This document shows positions 33,601 through 47,900 of a DNA stretch of 49,892 nucleotides, piece after piece. The position numbers and the translations under genes are program-made. Origin of the DNA: Nemertoderma westbladi (Eukaryota; Xenacoelomorpha; Nemertodermatida; Nemertodermatidae). Every line of letters starts with the position of its first letter. Position 1 is the stretch's first letter. The notes beneath the pieces were generated by a model. That model was not told where the DNA came from. It saw only the letters and a program-made list of their open reading frames with translations, and did no database searches. The stretch covers positions 1-49,892 of the forward strand of contig JAUCBJ010003190.1 of assembly GCA_032718475.1 (NCBI GenBank), written 5' to 3'.

Positions 33601-35482
33601 ACAAATGTGTATGCTAGAACATACTAACTAGTACTAACTAGTAACTACAAATGTGTATGTTAGAACATACTAACTAGTAACTACAAATGTGTATGCTAGA
33701 ACATACTAACTAGTACTAACTAGTAACTACAAATGTGTATGCTAGAACATACTAACTAGTACTAACTAGTAACTACAAATGTGTATGCTAGAGCATACTA
33801 ACTAGTACTAACTAGTAACTACAAATGTGTATGCTAGAGCATACTAACTAGTACTAACTAGTAATTACAAATGTGTATGCTAGAGCATACTAACTAGTAC
33901 TAACTAGTAACTACAAATGTGTATGCTAGAACATACTAACTAGTACTAACTAGTAACTACAAATGTGTATGCTAGAGCATACTAACTAGTACTAACTAGT
34001 AATTACAAATGTGTATGCTAGAGCATACTAACTAGTACTAACTAGTAACTACAAATGTGTATGCTAGAGCATACTAACTAGTACTAACTAGTAACTACAA
34101 ATGTGTATGCTAGAACATACTAACTAGTACTAACTATTAACTACAAATGTGTATGTTAGAACATACTAACTAGTAATTACAAATGTGTATGCTAGAGCAT
34201 ACTAACTAGTACTAACTAGTAACTACAAATGTGTATGCTAGAACATACTAACTAGTACTAACTAGTAACTACAAATGTGTATGCTAGAACATACTAACTA
34301 GTACTAACTAGTAACTACAAATGTGTATGTTAGAACATACTAACTAGTACTAACTAGTAATTACAAATGTGTATGCTAGAGCATACTAACTAGTACTAAC
34401 AAGTAACTACAAATGTGTATGCTAGAACATACTAACTAGTACTAACTAGTAACTACAAATGTGTATGCTAGAGCATACTAACTAGTACTAACTAGTAACT
34501 ACAAATGTGTATGCTAGAACATACTAACTAGTACTAACTAGTAACTACAAATGTGTATGTTAGAACATACTAACTAGTACTAACTAGTAATTACAAATGT
34601 GTATGCTAGAGCATACTAACTAGTACTAACAAGTAACTACAAATGTGTATGCTAGAACATACTAACTAGTACTAACTAGTAACTACAAATGTGTATGCTA
34701 GAACATACTAACTAGTACTAACTAGTAACTACAAATGTGTATGCTAGAACATACTAACTAGTACTAACTAGTAACTACAAATGTGTATGCTAGAACATAC
34801 TAACTAGTACTAACTAGTAACTACAAATGTGTATGCTAGAACATACTAACTAGTAACTACAAATGTGTATGCTAGAACATACTAACTAGTACTAACTAGT
34901 AACTACAAATGTGTATGCTAGAACATACTAACTAGTACTAACTAGTAACTACAAATGTGTATGCTAGAACATACTAACTAGTACTAACTAGTAACTACAA
35001 ATGTGTATGCTAGAGCATACTAACTAGTACTAACTAGTAACTACAAATGTGTATGCTAGAACATACTAACTAGTACTAACTATTAACTACAAATGTGTAT
35101 GTTAGAACATACTAACTAGTAATTACAAATGTGTATGCTAGAGCATACTAACTAGTACTAACAAGTAACTACAAATGTGTATGCTAGAACATACTAACTA
35201 GTACTAACTAGTAACTACAAATGTGTATGCTAGAACATACTAACTAGTAACTTACAAATGTGTATGCTAGAGCATACTAACTAGTACTAACAAGTAACTA
35301 CAAATGTGTATGCTAGAACATACTAACTAGTACTAACTAGTAACTACAAATGTGTATGCTAGAACATACTAACTAGTACTAACTAGTAACTACAAATGTG
35401 TATGCTAGAACATACTAACTAGTAATTACAAATGTGTATGCTAGAGCATACTAACTAGTACTAACAAGTAACTACAAATGTG

Positions 35483-35896
35483 TATGCTAGAACATACTAA
35501 CTAGTACTAACTAGTAACTACAAATGTGTATGCTAGAACATACTAACTAGTACTAACTAGTAACTACAAATGTGTATGCTAGAACATACTAACTAGTACT
35601 AACTAGTAACTACAAATGTGTATGCTAGAACATACTAACTAGTACTAACTAGTAACTACAAATGTGTATGCTAGAACATACTAACTAGTACTAACTAGTA
35701 ACTACAAATGTGTATGCTAGAACATACTAACTAGTACTAACTAGTAACTACAAATGTGTATGCTAGAACATACTAACTAGTACTAACTAGTAACTACAAA
35801 TGTGTATGCTAGAACATACTAACTAGTACTAACTAGTAACTACAAATGTGTATGCTAGAACATACTAACTAGTACTAACTAGTAACTACAAATGTG
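35483..35896. repeat. Run of nine identical 46-bp units
   Basis: Nine consecutive long units with no variant (9 x 46 = 414 bp), the most homogeneous stretch that I found, suggesting recent local expansion. Confidence 0.9.
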
Positions 35897-38800
35897 TATG
35901 CTAGAACATACTAACTAGTAACTACAAATGTGTATGCTAGAGCATACTAACTAGTACTAACTAGTAACTACAAATGTGTATGCTAGAACATACTAACTAG
36001 TACTAACTAGTAACTACAAATGTGTATGCTAGAACATACTAACTAGTACTAACTAGTAACTACAAATGTGTATGCTAGAACATACTAACTAGTAATTACA
36101 AATGTGTATGCTAGAGCATACTAACTAGTACTAACTAGTAACTACAAATGTGTATGCTAGAACATACTAACTAGTACTAACTAGTAACTACAAATGTGTA
36201 TGCTAGAACATACTAACTAGTACTAACTAGTAACTACAAATGTGTATGCTAGAGCATACTAACTAGTACTAACTAGTAACTACAAATGTGTATGCTAGAA
36301 CATACTAACTAGTACTAACTATTAACTACAAATGTGTATGTTAGAACATACTAACTAGTAATTACAAATGTGTATGCTAGAGCATACTAACTAGTACTAA
36401 CAAGTAACTACAAATGTGTATGCTAGAACATACTAACTAGTACTAACTAGTAACTACAAATGTGTATGCTAGAACATACTAACTAGTAATTACAAATGTG
36501 TATGCTAGAGCATACTAACTAGTACTAACAAGTAACTACAAATGTGTATGCTAGAACATACTAACTAGTACTAACTAGTAACTACAAATGTGTATGCTAG
36601 AACATACTAACTAGTACTAACTATTAACTACAAATGTGTATGTTAGAACATACTAACTAGTAACTACAAATGTGTATGCTAGAACATACTAACTAGTACT
36701 AACTAGTAACTACAAATGTGTATGCTAGAACATACTAACTAGTACTAACTAGTAACTACAAATGTGTATGCTAGAGCATACTAACTAGTACTAACTAGTA
36801 ACTACAAATGTGTATGCTAGAACATACTAACTAGTACTAACTATTAACTACAAATGTGTATGTTAGAACATACTAACTAGTAACTACAAATGTGTATGCT
36901 AGAGCATACTAACTAGTACTAACTAGTAACTACAAATGTGTATGCTAGAACATACTAACTAGTACTAACTAGTAACTACAAATGTGTATGCTAGAACATA
37001 CTAACTAGTAATTACAAATGTGTATGCTAGAGCATACTAACTAGTACTAACAAGTAACTACAAATGTGTATGCTAGAACATACTAACTAGTACTAACTAG
37101 TAACTACAAATGTGTATGCTAGAACATACTAACTAGTACTAACTAGTAACTACAAATGTGTATGTTAGAACATACTAACTAGTAATTACAAATGTGTATG
37201 TTAGAACATACTAACTAGTAATTACAAATGTGTATGCTAGAGCATACTAACTAGTACTAACAAGTAACTACAAATGTGTATGCTAGAACATACTAACTAG
37301 TACTAACTAGTAACTACAAATGTGTATGCTAGAGCATACTAACTAGTACTAACTAGTAACTACAAATGTGTATGCTAGAACATACTAACTAGTACTAACT
37401 ATTAACTACAAATGTGTATGTTAGAACATACTAACTAGTAACTACAAATGTGTATGCTAGAACATACTAACTAGTACTAACTAGTAACTACAAATGTGTA
37501 TGCTAGAACATACTAACTAGTACTAACTAGTAACTACAAATGTGTATGCTAGAGCATACTAACTAGTACTAACTAGTAACTACAAATGTGTATGCTAGAA
37601 CATACTAACTAGTACTAACTAGTAACTACAAATGTGTATGTCTAGAACATACTAACTAGTAACTACAAATGTGTATGCTAGAACATACTAACTAGTACTA
37701 ACTAGTAACTACAAATGTGTATGCTAGAACATACTAACTAGTACTAACTAGTAACTACAAATGTGTATGCTAGAGCATACTAACTAGTACTAACTAGTAA
37801 CTACAAATGTGTATGCTAGAACATACTAACTAGTACTAACTAGTAACTACAAATGTGTATGCTAGAACATACTAACTAGTAATCTACAAATGTGTATGCT
37901 AGAACATACTAACTAGTACTAACTAGTAACTACAAATGTGTATGCTAGAGCATACTAACTAGTACTAACTAGTAACTACAAATGTGTATGCTAGAACATA
38001 CTAACTAGTACTAACTAGTAACTACAAATGTGTATGCTAGAACATACTAACTAGTAACTACAAATGTGTATGCTAGAACATACTAACTAGTACTAACTAG
38101 TAACTACAAATGTGTATGCTAGAACATACTAACTAGTAACTACAAATGTGTATGCTAGAACATACTAACTAGTACTAACTAGTAACTACAAATGTGTATG
38201 CTAGAACATACTAACTAGTACTAACTAGTAACTACAAATGTGTATGCTAGAGCATACTAACTAGTACTAACAAGTAACTACAAATGTGTATGCTAGAACA
38301 TACTAACTAGTACTAACTAGTAACTACAAATGTGTATGCTAGAGCATACTAACTAGTACTAACTAGTAACTACAAATGTGTATGCTAGAACATACTAACT
38401 AGTACTAACTAGTAACTACAAATGTGTATGCTAGAGCATACTAACTAGTACTAACAAGTAACTACAAATGTGTATGCTAGAACATACTAACTAGTACTAA
38501 CTAGTAACTACAAATGTGTATGCTAGAACATACTAACTAGTACTAACTAGTAACTACAAATGTGTATGCTAGAACATACTAACTAGTACTAACTAGTAAC
38601 TACAAATGTGTATGCTAGAGCATACTAACTAGTACTAACAAGTAACTACAAATGTGTATGCTAGAACATACTAACTAGTACTAACTAGTAACTACAAATG
38701 TGTATGCTAGAGCATACTAACTAGTACTAACTAGTAACTACAAATGTGTATGCTAGAACATACTAACTAGTACTAACTATTAACTACAAATGTGTATGTT

Positions 38801-41800
38801 AGAACATACTAACTAGTAACTACAAATGTGTATGCTAGAACATACTAACTAGTACTAACTAGTAACTACAAATGTGTATGCTAGAACATACTAACTAGTA
38901 CTAACTAGTAACTACAAATGTGTATGCTAGAGCATACTAACTAGTACTAACTAGTAACTACAAATGTGTATGCTAGAACATACTAACTAGTACTAACTAT
39001 TAACTACAAATGTGTATGTTAGAACATACTAACTAGTAACTACAAATGTGTATGCTAGAACATACTAACTAGTACTAACTAGTAACTACAAATGTGTATG
39101 CTAGAACATACTAACTAGTACTAACTAGTAACTACAAATGTGTATGCTAGAGCATACTAACTAGTACTAACTAGTAACTACAAATGTGTATGCTAGAACA
39201 TACTAACTAGTACTAACTAGTAACTACAAATGTGTATGCTAGAACATACTAACTAGTACTAACTAGTAACTACAAATGTGTATGCTAGAACATACTAACT
39301 AGTAACTACAAATGTGTATGCTAGAACATACTAACTAGTAACTACAAATGTGTATGCTAGAACATACTAACTAGTACTAACTAGTAATTACAAATGTGTA
39401 TGCTAGAGCATACTAACTAGTACTAACTAGTAATTACAAATGTGTATGCTAGAACATACTAACTAGTAATTACAAATGTGTATGCTAGAGCATACTAACT
39501 AGTACTAACTAGTAACTACAAATGTGTATGCTAGAACATACTAACTAGTACTAACTAGTAATTACAAATGTGTATGCTAGAGCATACTAACTAGTACTAA
39601 CTAGTAATTACAAATGTGTATGCTAGAACATACTAACTAGTAATTACAAATGTGTATGCTAGAACATACTAACTAGTACTAACTAGTAATTACAAATGTG
39701 TATGCTAGAGCATACTAACTAGTACTAACTAGTAATTACAAATGTGTATGCTAGAACATACTAACTAGTACTAACTAGTAATTACAAATGTGTATGCTAG
39801 AACATACTAACTAGTACTAACTAGTAACTACAAATGTGTATGCTAGAACATACTAACTAGTAACTACAAATGTGTATGCTAGAACATACTAACTAGTACT
39901 AACTAGTAATTACAAATGTGTATGCTAGAACATACTAACTAGTACTAACTAGTAACTACAAATGTGTATGCTAGAACATACTAACTAGTACTAACTAGTA
40001 ATTACAAATGTGTATGCTAGAGCATACTAACTAGTACTAACTAGTAATTACAAATGTGTATGCTAGAACATACTAACTAGTAACTACAAATGTGTATGCT
40101 AGAACATACTAACTAGTACTAACTAGTAACTACAAATGTGTATGCTAGAACATACTAACTAGTACTAACTAGTAACTACAAATGTGTATGCTAGAACATA
40201 CTAACTAGTACTAACTAGTAATTACAAATGTGTATGCTAGAACATACTAACTAGTACTAACTAGTAACTACAAATGTGTATGCTAGAACATACTAACTAG
40301 TACTAACTAGTAACTACAAATGTGTATGTTAGAACATACTAACTAGTAACTACAAATGTGTATGCTAGAACATACTAACTAGTACTAACTAGTAACTACA
40401 AATGTGTATGCTAGAACATACTAACTAGTACTAACTAGTAATTACAAATGTGTATGCTAGAGCATACTAACTAGTACTAACTAGTAATTACAAATGTGTA
40501 TGCTAGAACATACTAACTAGTAACTACAAATGTGTATGCTAGAACATACTAACTAGTACTAACTAGTAACTACAAATGTGTATGCTAGAACATACTAACT
40601 AGTACTAACTAGTAACTACAAATGTGTATGCTAGAACATACTAACTAGTACTAACTAGTAATTACAAATGTGTATGCTAGAACATACTAACTAGTACTAA
40701 CTAGTAACTACAAATGTGTATGCTAGAACATACTAACTAGTACTAACTAGTAACTACAAATGTGTATGCTAGAACATACTAACTAGTAACTACAAATGTG
40801 TATGCTAGAACATACTAACTAGTACTAACTAGTAATTACAAATGTGTATGCTAGAACATACTAACTAGTAACTACAAATGTGTATGCTAGAACATACTAA
40901 CTAGTACTAACTAGTAATTACAAATGTGTATGCTAGAACATACTAACTAGTACTAACTAGTAATTACAAATGTGTATGCTAGAACATACTAACTAGTACT
41001 AACTAGTAATTACAAATGTGTATGCTAGAACATACTAACTAGTACTAACTAGTAATTACAAATGTGTATGCTAGAACATACTAACTAGTACTAACTAGTA
41101 ACTACAAATGTGTATGCTAGAACATACTAACTAGTACTAACTAGTAATTACAAATGTGTATGCTAGAACATACTAACTAGTACTAACTAGTAATTACAAA
41201 TGTGTATGCTAGAACATACTAACTAGTACTAACTAGTAACTACAAATGTGTATGCTAGAACATACTAACTAGTACTAACTAGTAACTACAAATGTGTATG
41301 CTAGAACATACTAACTAGTACTAACTAGTAATTACAAATGTGTATGCTAGAACATACTAACTAGTACTAACTAGTAATTACAAATGTGTATGCTAGAACA
41401 TACTAACTAGTACTAACTAGTAACTACAAATGTGTATGCTAGAACATACTAACTAGTACTAACTAGTAACTACAAATGTGTATGCTAGAACATACTAACT
41501 AGTACTAACTAGTAATTACAAATGTGTATGCTAGAGCATACTAACTAGTACTAACTAGTAATTACAAATGTGTATGCTAGAACATACTAACTAGTAACTA
41601 CAAATGTGTATGCTAGAACATACTAACTAGTACTAACTAGTAATTACAAATGTGTATGCTAGAACATACTAACTAGTACTAACTAGTAATTACAAATGTG
41701 TATGCTAGAACATACTAACTAGTACTAACTAGTAACTACAAATGTGTATGCTAGAACATACTAACTAGTACTAACTAGTAACTACAAATGTGTATGCTAG

Positions 41801-44800
41801 AACATACTAACTAGTAATTACAAATGTGTATGCTAGAACATACTAACTAGTACTAACTAGTAACTACAAATGTGTATGCTAGAACATACTAACTAGTAAT
41901 TACAAATGTGTATGCTAGAACATACTAACTAGTACTAACTAGTAACTACAAATGTGTATGCTAGAACATACTAACTAGTACTAACTAGTAACTACAAATG
42001 TGTATGCTAGAACATACTAACTAGTACTAACTAGTAATTACAAATGTGTATGCTAGAACATACTAACTAGTACTAACTAGTAATTACAAATGTGTATGCT
42101 AGAACATACTAACTAGTAACTACAAATGTGTATGCTAGAACATACTAACTAGTACTAACTAGTAATTACAAATGTGTATGCTAGAACATACTAACTAGTA
42201 CTAACTAGTAATTACAAATGTGTATGCTAGAACATACTAACTAGTACTAACTAGTAACTACAAATGTGTATGCTAGAACATACTAACTAGTACTAACTAG
42301 TAACTACAAATGTGTATGCTAGAACATACTAACTAGTACTAACTAGTAACTACAAATGTGTATGCTAGAACATACTAACTAGTAATTACAAATGTGTATG
42401 CTAGAACATACTAACTAGTACTAACTAGTAACTACAAATGTGTATGCTAGAACATACTAACTAGTAATTACAAATGTGTATGCTAGAACATACTAACTAG
42501 TACTAACTAGTAACTACAAATGTGTATGCTAGAACATACTAACTAGTACTAACTAGTAACTACAAATGTGTATGCTAGAACATACTAACTAGTACTAACT
42601 AGTAACTACAAATGTGTATGCTAGAACATACTAACTAGTAATTACAAATGTGTATGCTAGAACATACTAACTAGTACTAACTAGTAACTACAAATGTGTA
42701 TGCTAGAACATACTAACTAGTAATTACAAATGTGTATGCTAGAACATACTAACTAGTACTAACTAGTAACTACAAATGTGTATGCTAGAACATACTAACT
42801 AGTACTAACTAGTAACTACAAATGTGTATGCTAGAACATACTAACTAGTACTAACTAGTAATTACAAATGTGTATGCTAGAACATACTAACTAGTACTAA
42901 CTAGTAACTACAAATGTGTATGCTAGAACATACTAACTAGTACTAACTAGTAACTACAAATGTGTATGCTAGAACATACTAACTAGTACTAACTAGTAAC
43001 TACAAATGTGTATGCTAGAACATACTAACTAGTAATTACAAATGTGTATGCTAGAACATACTAACTAGTACTAACTAGTAACTACAAATGTGTATGCTAG
43101 AACATACTAACTAGTAATTACAAATGTGTATGCTAGAACATACTAACTAGTACTAACTAGTAACTACAAATGTGTATGCTAGAACATACTAACTAGTACT
43201 AACTAGTAACTACAAATGTGTATGCTAGAACATACTAACTAGTACTAACTAGTAATTACAAATGTGTATGCTAGAGCATACTAACTAGTACTAACTAGTA
43301 ATTACAAATGTGTATGCTAGAACATACTAACTAGTAACTACAAATGTGTATGCTAGAACATACTAACTAGTACTAACTAGTAATTACAAATGTGTATGCT
43401 AGAACATACTAACTAGTACTAACTAGTAACTACAAATGTGTATGCTAGAACATACTAACTAGTAATTACAAATGTGTATGCTAGAACATACTAACTAGTA
43501 CTAACTAGTAATTACAAATGTGTATGCTAGAACATACTAACTAGTACTAACTAGTAATTACAAATGTGTATGCTAGAACATACTAACTAGTACTAACTAG
43601 TAACTACAAATGTGTATGCTAGAACATACTAACTAGTACTAACTAGTAACTACAAATGTGTATGCTAGAACATACTAACTAGTAATTACAAATGTGTATG
43701 CTAGAGCATACTAACTAGTACTAACAAGTAACTACAAATGTGTATGCTAGAACATACTAACTAGTACTAACTAGTAATTACAAATGTGTATGCTAGAACA
43801 TACTAACTAGTACTAACTAGTAATTACAAATGTGTATGCTAGAACATACTAACTAGTACTAACTAGTAACTACAAATGTGTATGCTAGAACATACTAACT
43901 AGTACTAACTAGTAACTACAAATGTGTATGCTAGAACATACTAACTAGTACTAACTAGTAATTACAAATGTGTATGCTAGAGCATACTAACTAGTACTAA
44001 CTAGTAATTACAAATGTGTATGCTAGAACATACTAACTAGTACTAACTAGTAACTACAAATGTGTATGCTAGAACATACTAACTAGTACTAACTAGTAAC
44101 TACAAATGTGTATGCTAGAACATACTAACTAGTACTAACTAGTAATTACAAATGTGTATGCTAGAGCATACTAACTAGTACTAACTAGTAATTACAAATG
44201 TGTATGCTAGAACATACTAACTAGTAACTACAAATGTGTATGCTAGAACATACTAACTAGTACTAACTAGTAATTACAAATGTGTATGCTAGAACATACT
44301 AACTAGTACTAACTAGTAATTACAAATGTGTATGCTAGAACATACTAACTAGTACTAACTAGTAACTACAAATGTGTATGCTAGAACATACTAACTAGTA
44401 CTAACTAGTAACTACAAATGTGTATGCTAGAACATACTAACTAGTAATTACAAATGTGTATGCTAGAGCATACTAACTAGTACTAACAAGTAACTACAAA
44501 TGTGTATGCTAGAACATACTAACTAGTACTAACTAGTAACTACAAATGTGTATGCTAGAACATACTAACTAGTACTAACTAGTAACTACAAATGTGTATG
44601 CTAGAACATACTAACTAGTAACTACAAATGTGTATGCTAGAACATACTAACTAGTAACTACAAATGTGTATGCTAGAACATACTAACTAGTACTAACTAG
44701 TAATTACAAATGTGTATGCTAGAGCATACTAACTAGTACTAACTAGTAATTACAAATGTGTATGCTAGAACATACTAACTAGTAATTACAAATGTGTATG

Positions 44801-46470
44801 CTAGAGCATACTAACTAGTACTAACTAGTAATTACAAATGTGTATGCTAGAACATACTAACTAGTACTAACTAGTAATTACAAATGTGTATGCTAGAACA
44901 TACTAACTAGTACTAACTAGTAACTACAAATGTGTATGCTAGAACATACTAACTAGTACTAACTAGTAACTACAAATGTGTATGCTAGAACATACTAACT
45001 AGTAATTACAAATGTGTATGCTAGAGCATACTAACTAGTACTAACAAGTAACTACAAATGTGTATGCTAGAGCATACTAACTAGTACTAACAAGTAACTA
45101 CAAATGTGTATGCTAGAACATACTAACTAGTACTAACTAGTAATTACAAATGTGTATGCTAGAGCATACTAACTAGTACTAACTAGTAACTACAAATGTG
45201 TATGCTAGAACATACTAACTAGTACTAACTAGTAATTACAAATGTGTATGCTAGAGCATACTAACTAGTACTAACTAGTAACTACAAATGTGTATGCTAG
45301 AACATACTAACTAGTACTAACTAGTAACTACAAATGTGTATGCTAGAACATACTAACTAGTACTAACTAGTAACTACAAATGTGTATGCTAGAACATACT
45401 AACTAGTACTAACTAGTAACTACAAATGTGTATGCTAGAACATACTAACTAGTAATTACAAATGTGTATGCTAGAGCATACTAACTAGTACTAACAAGTA
45501 ACTACAAATGTGTATGCTAGAACATACTAACTAGTACTAACTAGTAACTACAAATGTGTATGCTAGAACATACTAACTAGTACTAACTAGTAACTACAAA
45601 TGTGTATGCTAGAACATACTAACTAGTAACTACAAATGTGTATGCTAGAACATACTAACTAGTAACTACAAATGTGTATGCTAGAACATACTAACTAGTA
45701 CTAACTAGTAATTACAAATGTGTATGCTAGAGCATACTAACTAGTACTAACTAGTAATTACAAATGTGTATGCTAGAACATACTAACTAGTAATTACAAA
45801 TGTGTATGCTAGAGCATACTAACTAGTACTAACTAGTAATTACAAATGTGTATGCTAGAACATACTAACTAGTACTAACTAGTAATTACAAATGTGTATG
45901 CTAGAACATACTAACTAGTACTAACTAGTAACTACAAATGTGTATGCTAGAACATACTAACTAGTACTAACTAGTAACTACAAATGTGTATGCTAGAACA
46001 TACTAACTAGTAATTACAAATGTGTATGCTAGAGCATACTAACTAGTACTAACAAGTAACTACAAATGTGTATGCTAGAGCATACTAACTAGTACTAACA
46101 AGTAACTACAAATGTGTATGCTAGAACATACTAACTAGTACTAACTAGTAATTACAAATGTGTATGCTAGAGCATACTAACTAGTACTAACTAGTAACTA
46201 CAAATGTGTATGCTAGAACATACTAACTAGTACTAACTAGTAACTACAAATGTGTATGCTAGAACATACTAACTAGTAACTACAAATGTGTATGCTAGAA
46301 CATACTAACTAGTAACTACAAATGTGTATGCTAGAACATACTAACTAGTACTAACTATTAACTACAAATGTGTATGTTAGAACATACTAACTAGTAACTA
46401 CAAATGTGTATGTTAGAACATACTAACTAGTAACTACAAATGTGTATGCTAGAACATACTAACTAGTACT

Positions 46471-47900
46471 AAGTAGTAACTACAAATGTGTATGCTAGAA
46501 CATACTAACTAGTACTCTAACTAGTAACTACAAATGTGTATGCTAGAACATACTAACTAGTAATTACAAATGTGTATGCTAGAGCATACTAACTAGTACT
46601 AACTAGTAATTACAAATGTGTATGCTAGAACATACTAACTAGTAATTACAAATGTGTATGCTAGAGCATACTAACTAGTACTAACTAGTAATTACAAATG
46701 TGTATGCTAGAGCATACTAACTAGTACTAACTAGTAACTACAAATGTGTATGCTAGAACATACTAACTAGTAATTACAAATGTGTATGCTAGAACATACT
46801 AACTAGTACTAAGTAGTAACTACAAATGTGTATGCTAGAACATACTAACTAGTACTCTAACTAGTAACTACAAATGTGTATGCTAGAACATACTAACTAG
46901 TAATTACAAATGTGTATGCTAGAGCATACTAACTAGTACTAACTAGTAATTACAAATGTGTATGCTAGAACATACTAACTAGTAATTACAAATGTGTATG
47001 CTAGAGCATACTAACTAGTACTAACTAGTAATTACAAATGTGTATGCTAGAGCATACTAACTAGTACTAACTAGTAACTACAAATGTGTATGCTAGAACA
47101 TACTAACTAGTAATTACAAATGTGTATGCTAGAACATACTAACTAGTACTAACAAGTAACTACAAATGTGTATGCTAGAACATACTAACTAGTACTAACT
47201 AGTAACTACAAATGTGTATGCTAGAACATACTAACTAGTAATTACAAATGTGTATGCTAGAACATACTAACTAGTACTAACTAGTAACTACAAATGTGTA
47301 TGCTAGAGCATACTAACTAGTACTAACTAGTAACTACAAATGTGTATGCTAGAACATACTAACTAGTACTAACTATTAACTACAAATGTGTATGTTAGAA
47401 CATACTAACTAGTAACTACAAATGTGTATGCTAGAACATACTAACTAGTACTAACTAGTAATTACAAATGTGTATGCTAGAACATACTAACTAGTACTAA
47501 CTAGTAACTACAAATGTGTATGCTAGAACATACTAACTAGTAATTACAAATGTGTATGCTAGAGCATACTAACTAGTACTAACTAGTAATTACAAATGTG
47601 TATGCTAGAACATACTAACTAGTAACTACAAATGTGTATGCTAGAACATACTAACTAGTAACTACAAATGTGTATGCTAGAACATACTAACTAGTACTAA
47701 CTAGTAATTACAAATGTGTATGCTAGAGCATACTAACTAGTACTAACTAGTAACTACAAATGTGTATGCTAGAACATACTAACTAGTAATTACAAATGTG
47801 TATGCTAGAACATACTAACTAGTACTAAGTAGTAACTACAAATGTGTATGCTAGAACATACTAACTAGTACTCTAACTAGTAACTACAAATGTGTATGCT
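46471..47900. repeat. Higher-order repeats marked by AAGTAG and ACTCTAAC
   Basis: The rare pair AAGTAGTAAC followed one unit later by the 2-bp insertion ACTCTAAC occurs at about 46471, 46811 and 47827, at spacings of 340 and 1,016 bp. The surrounding units also recur in order. Confidence 0.85.
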
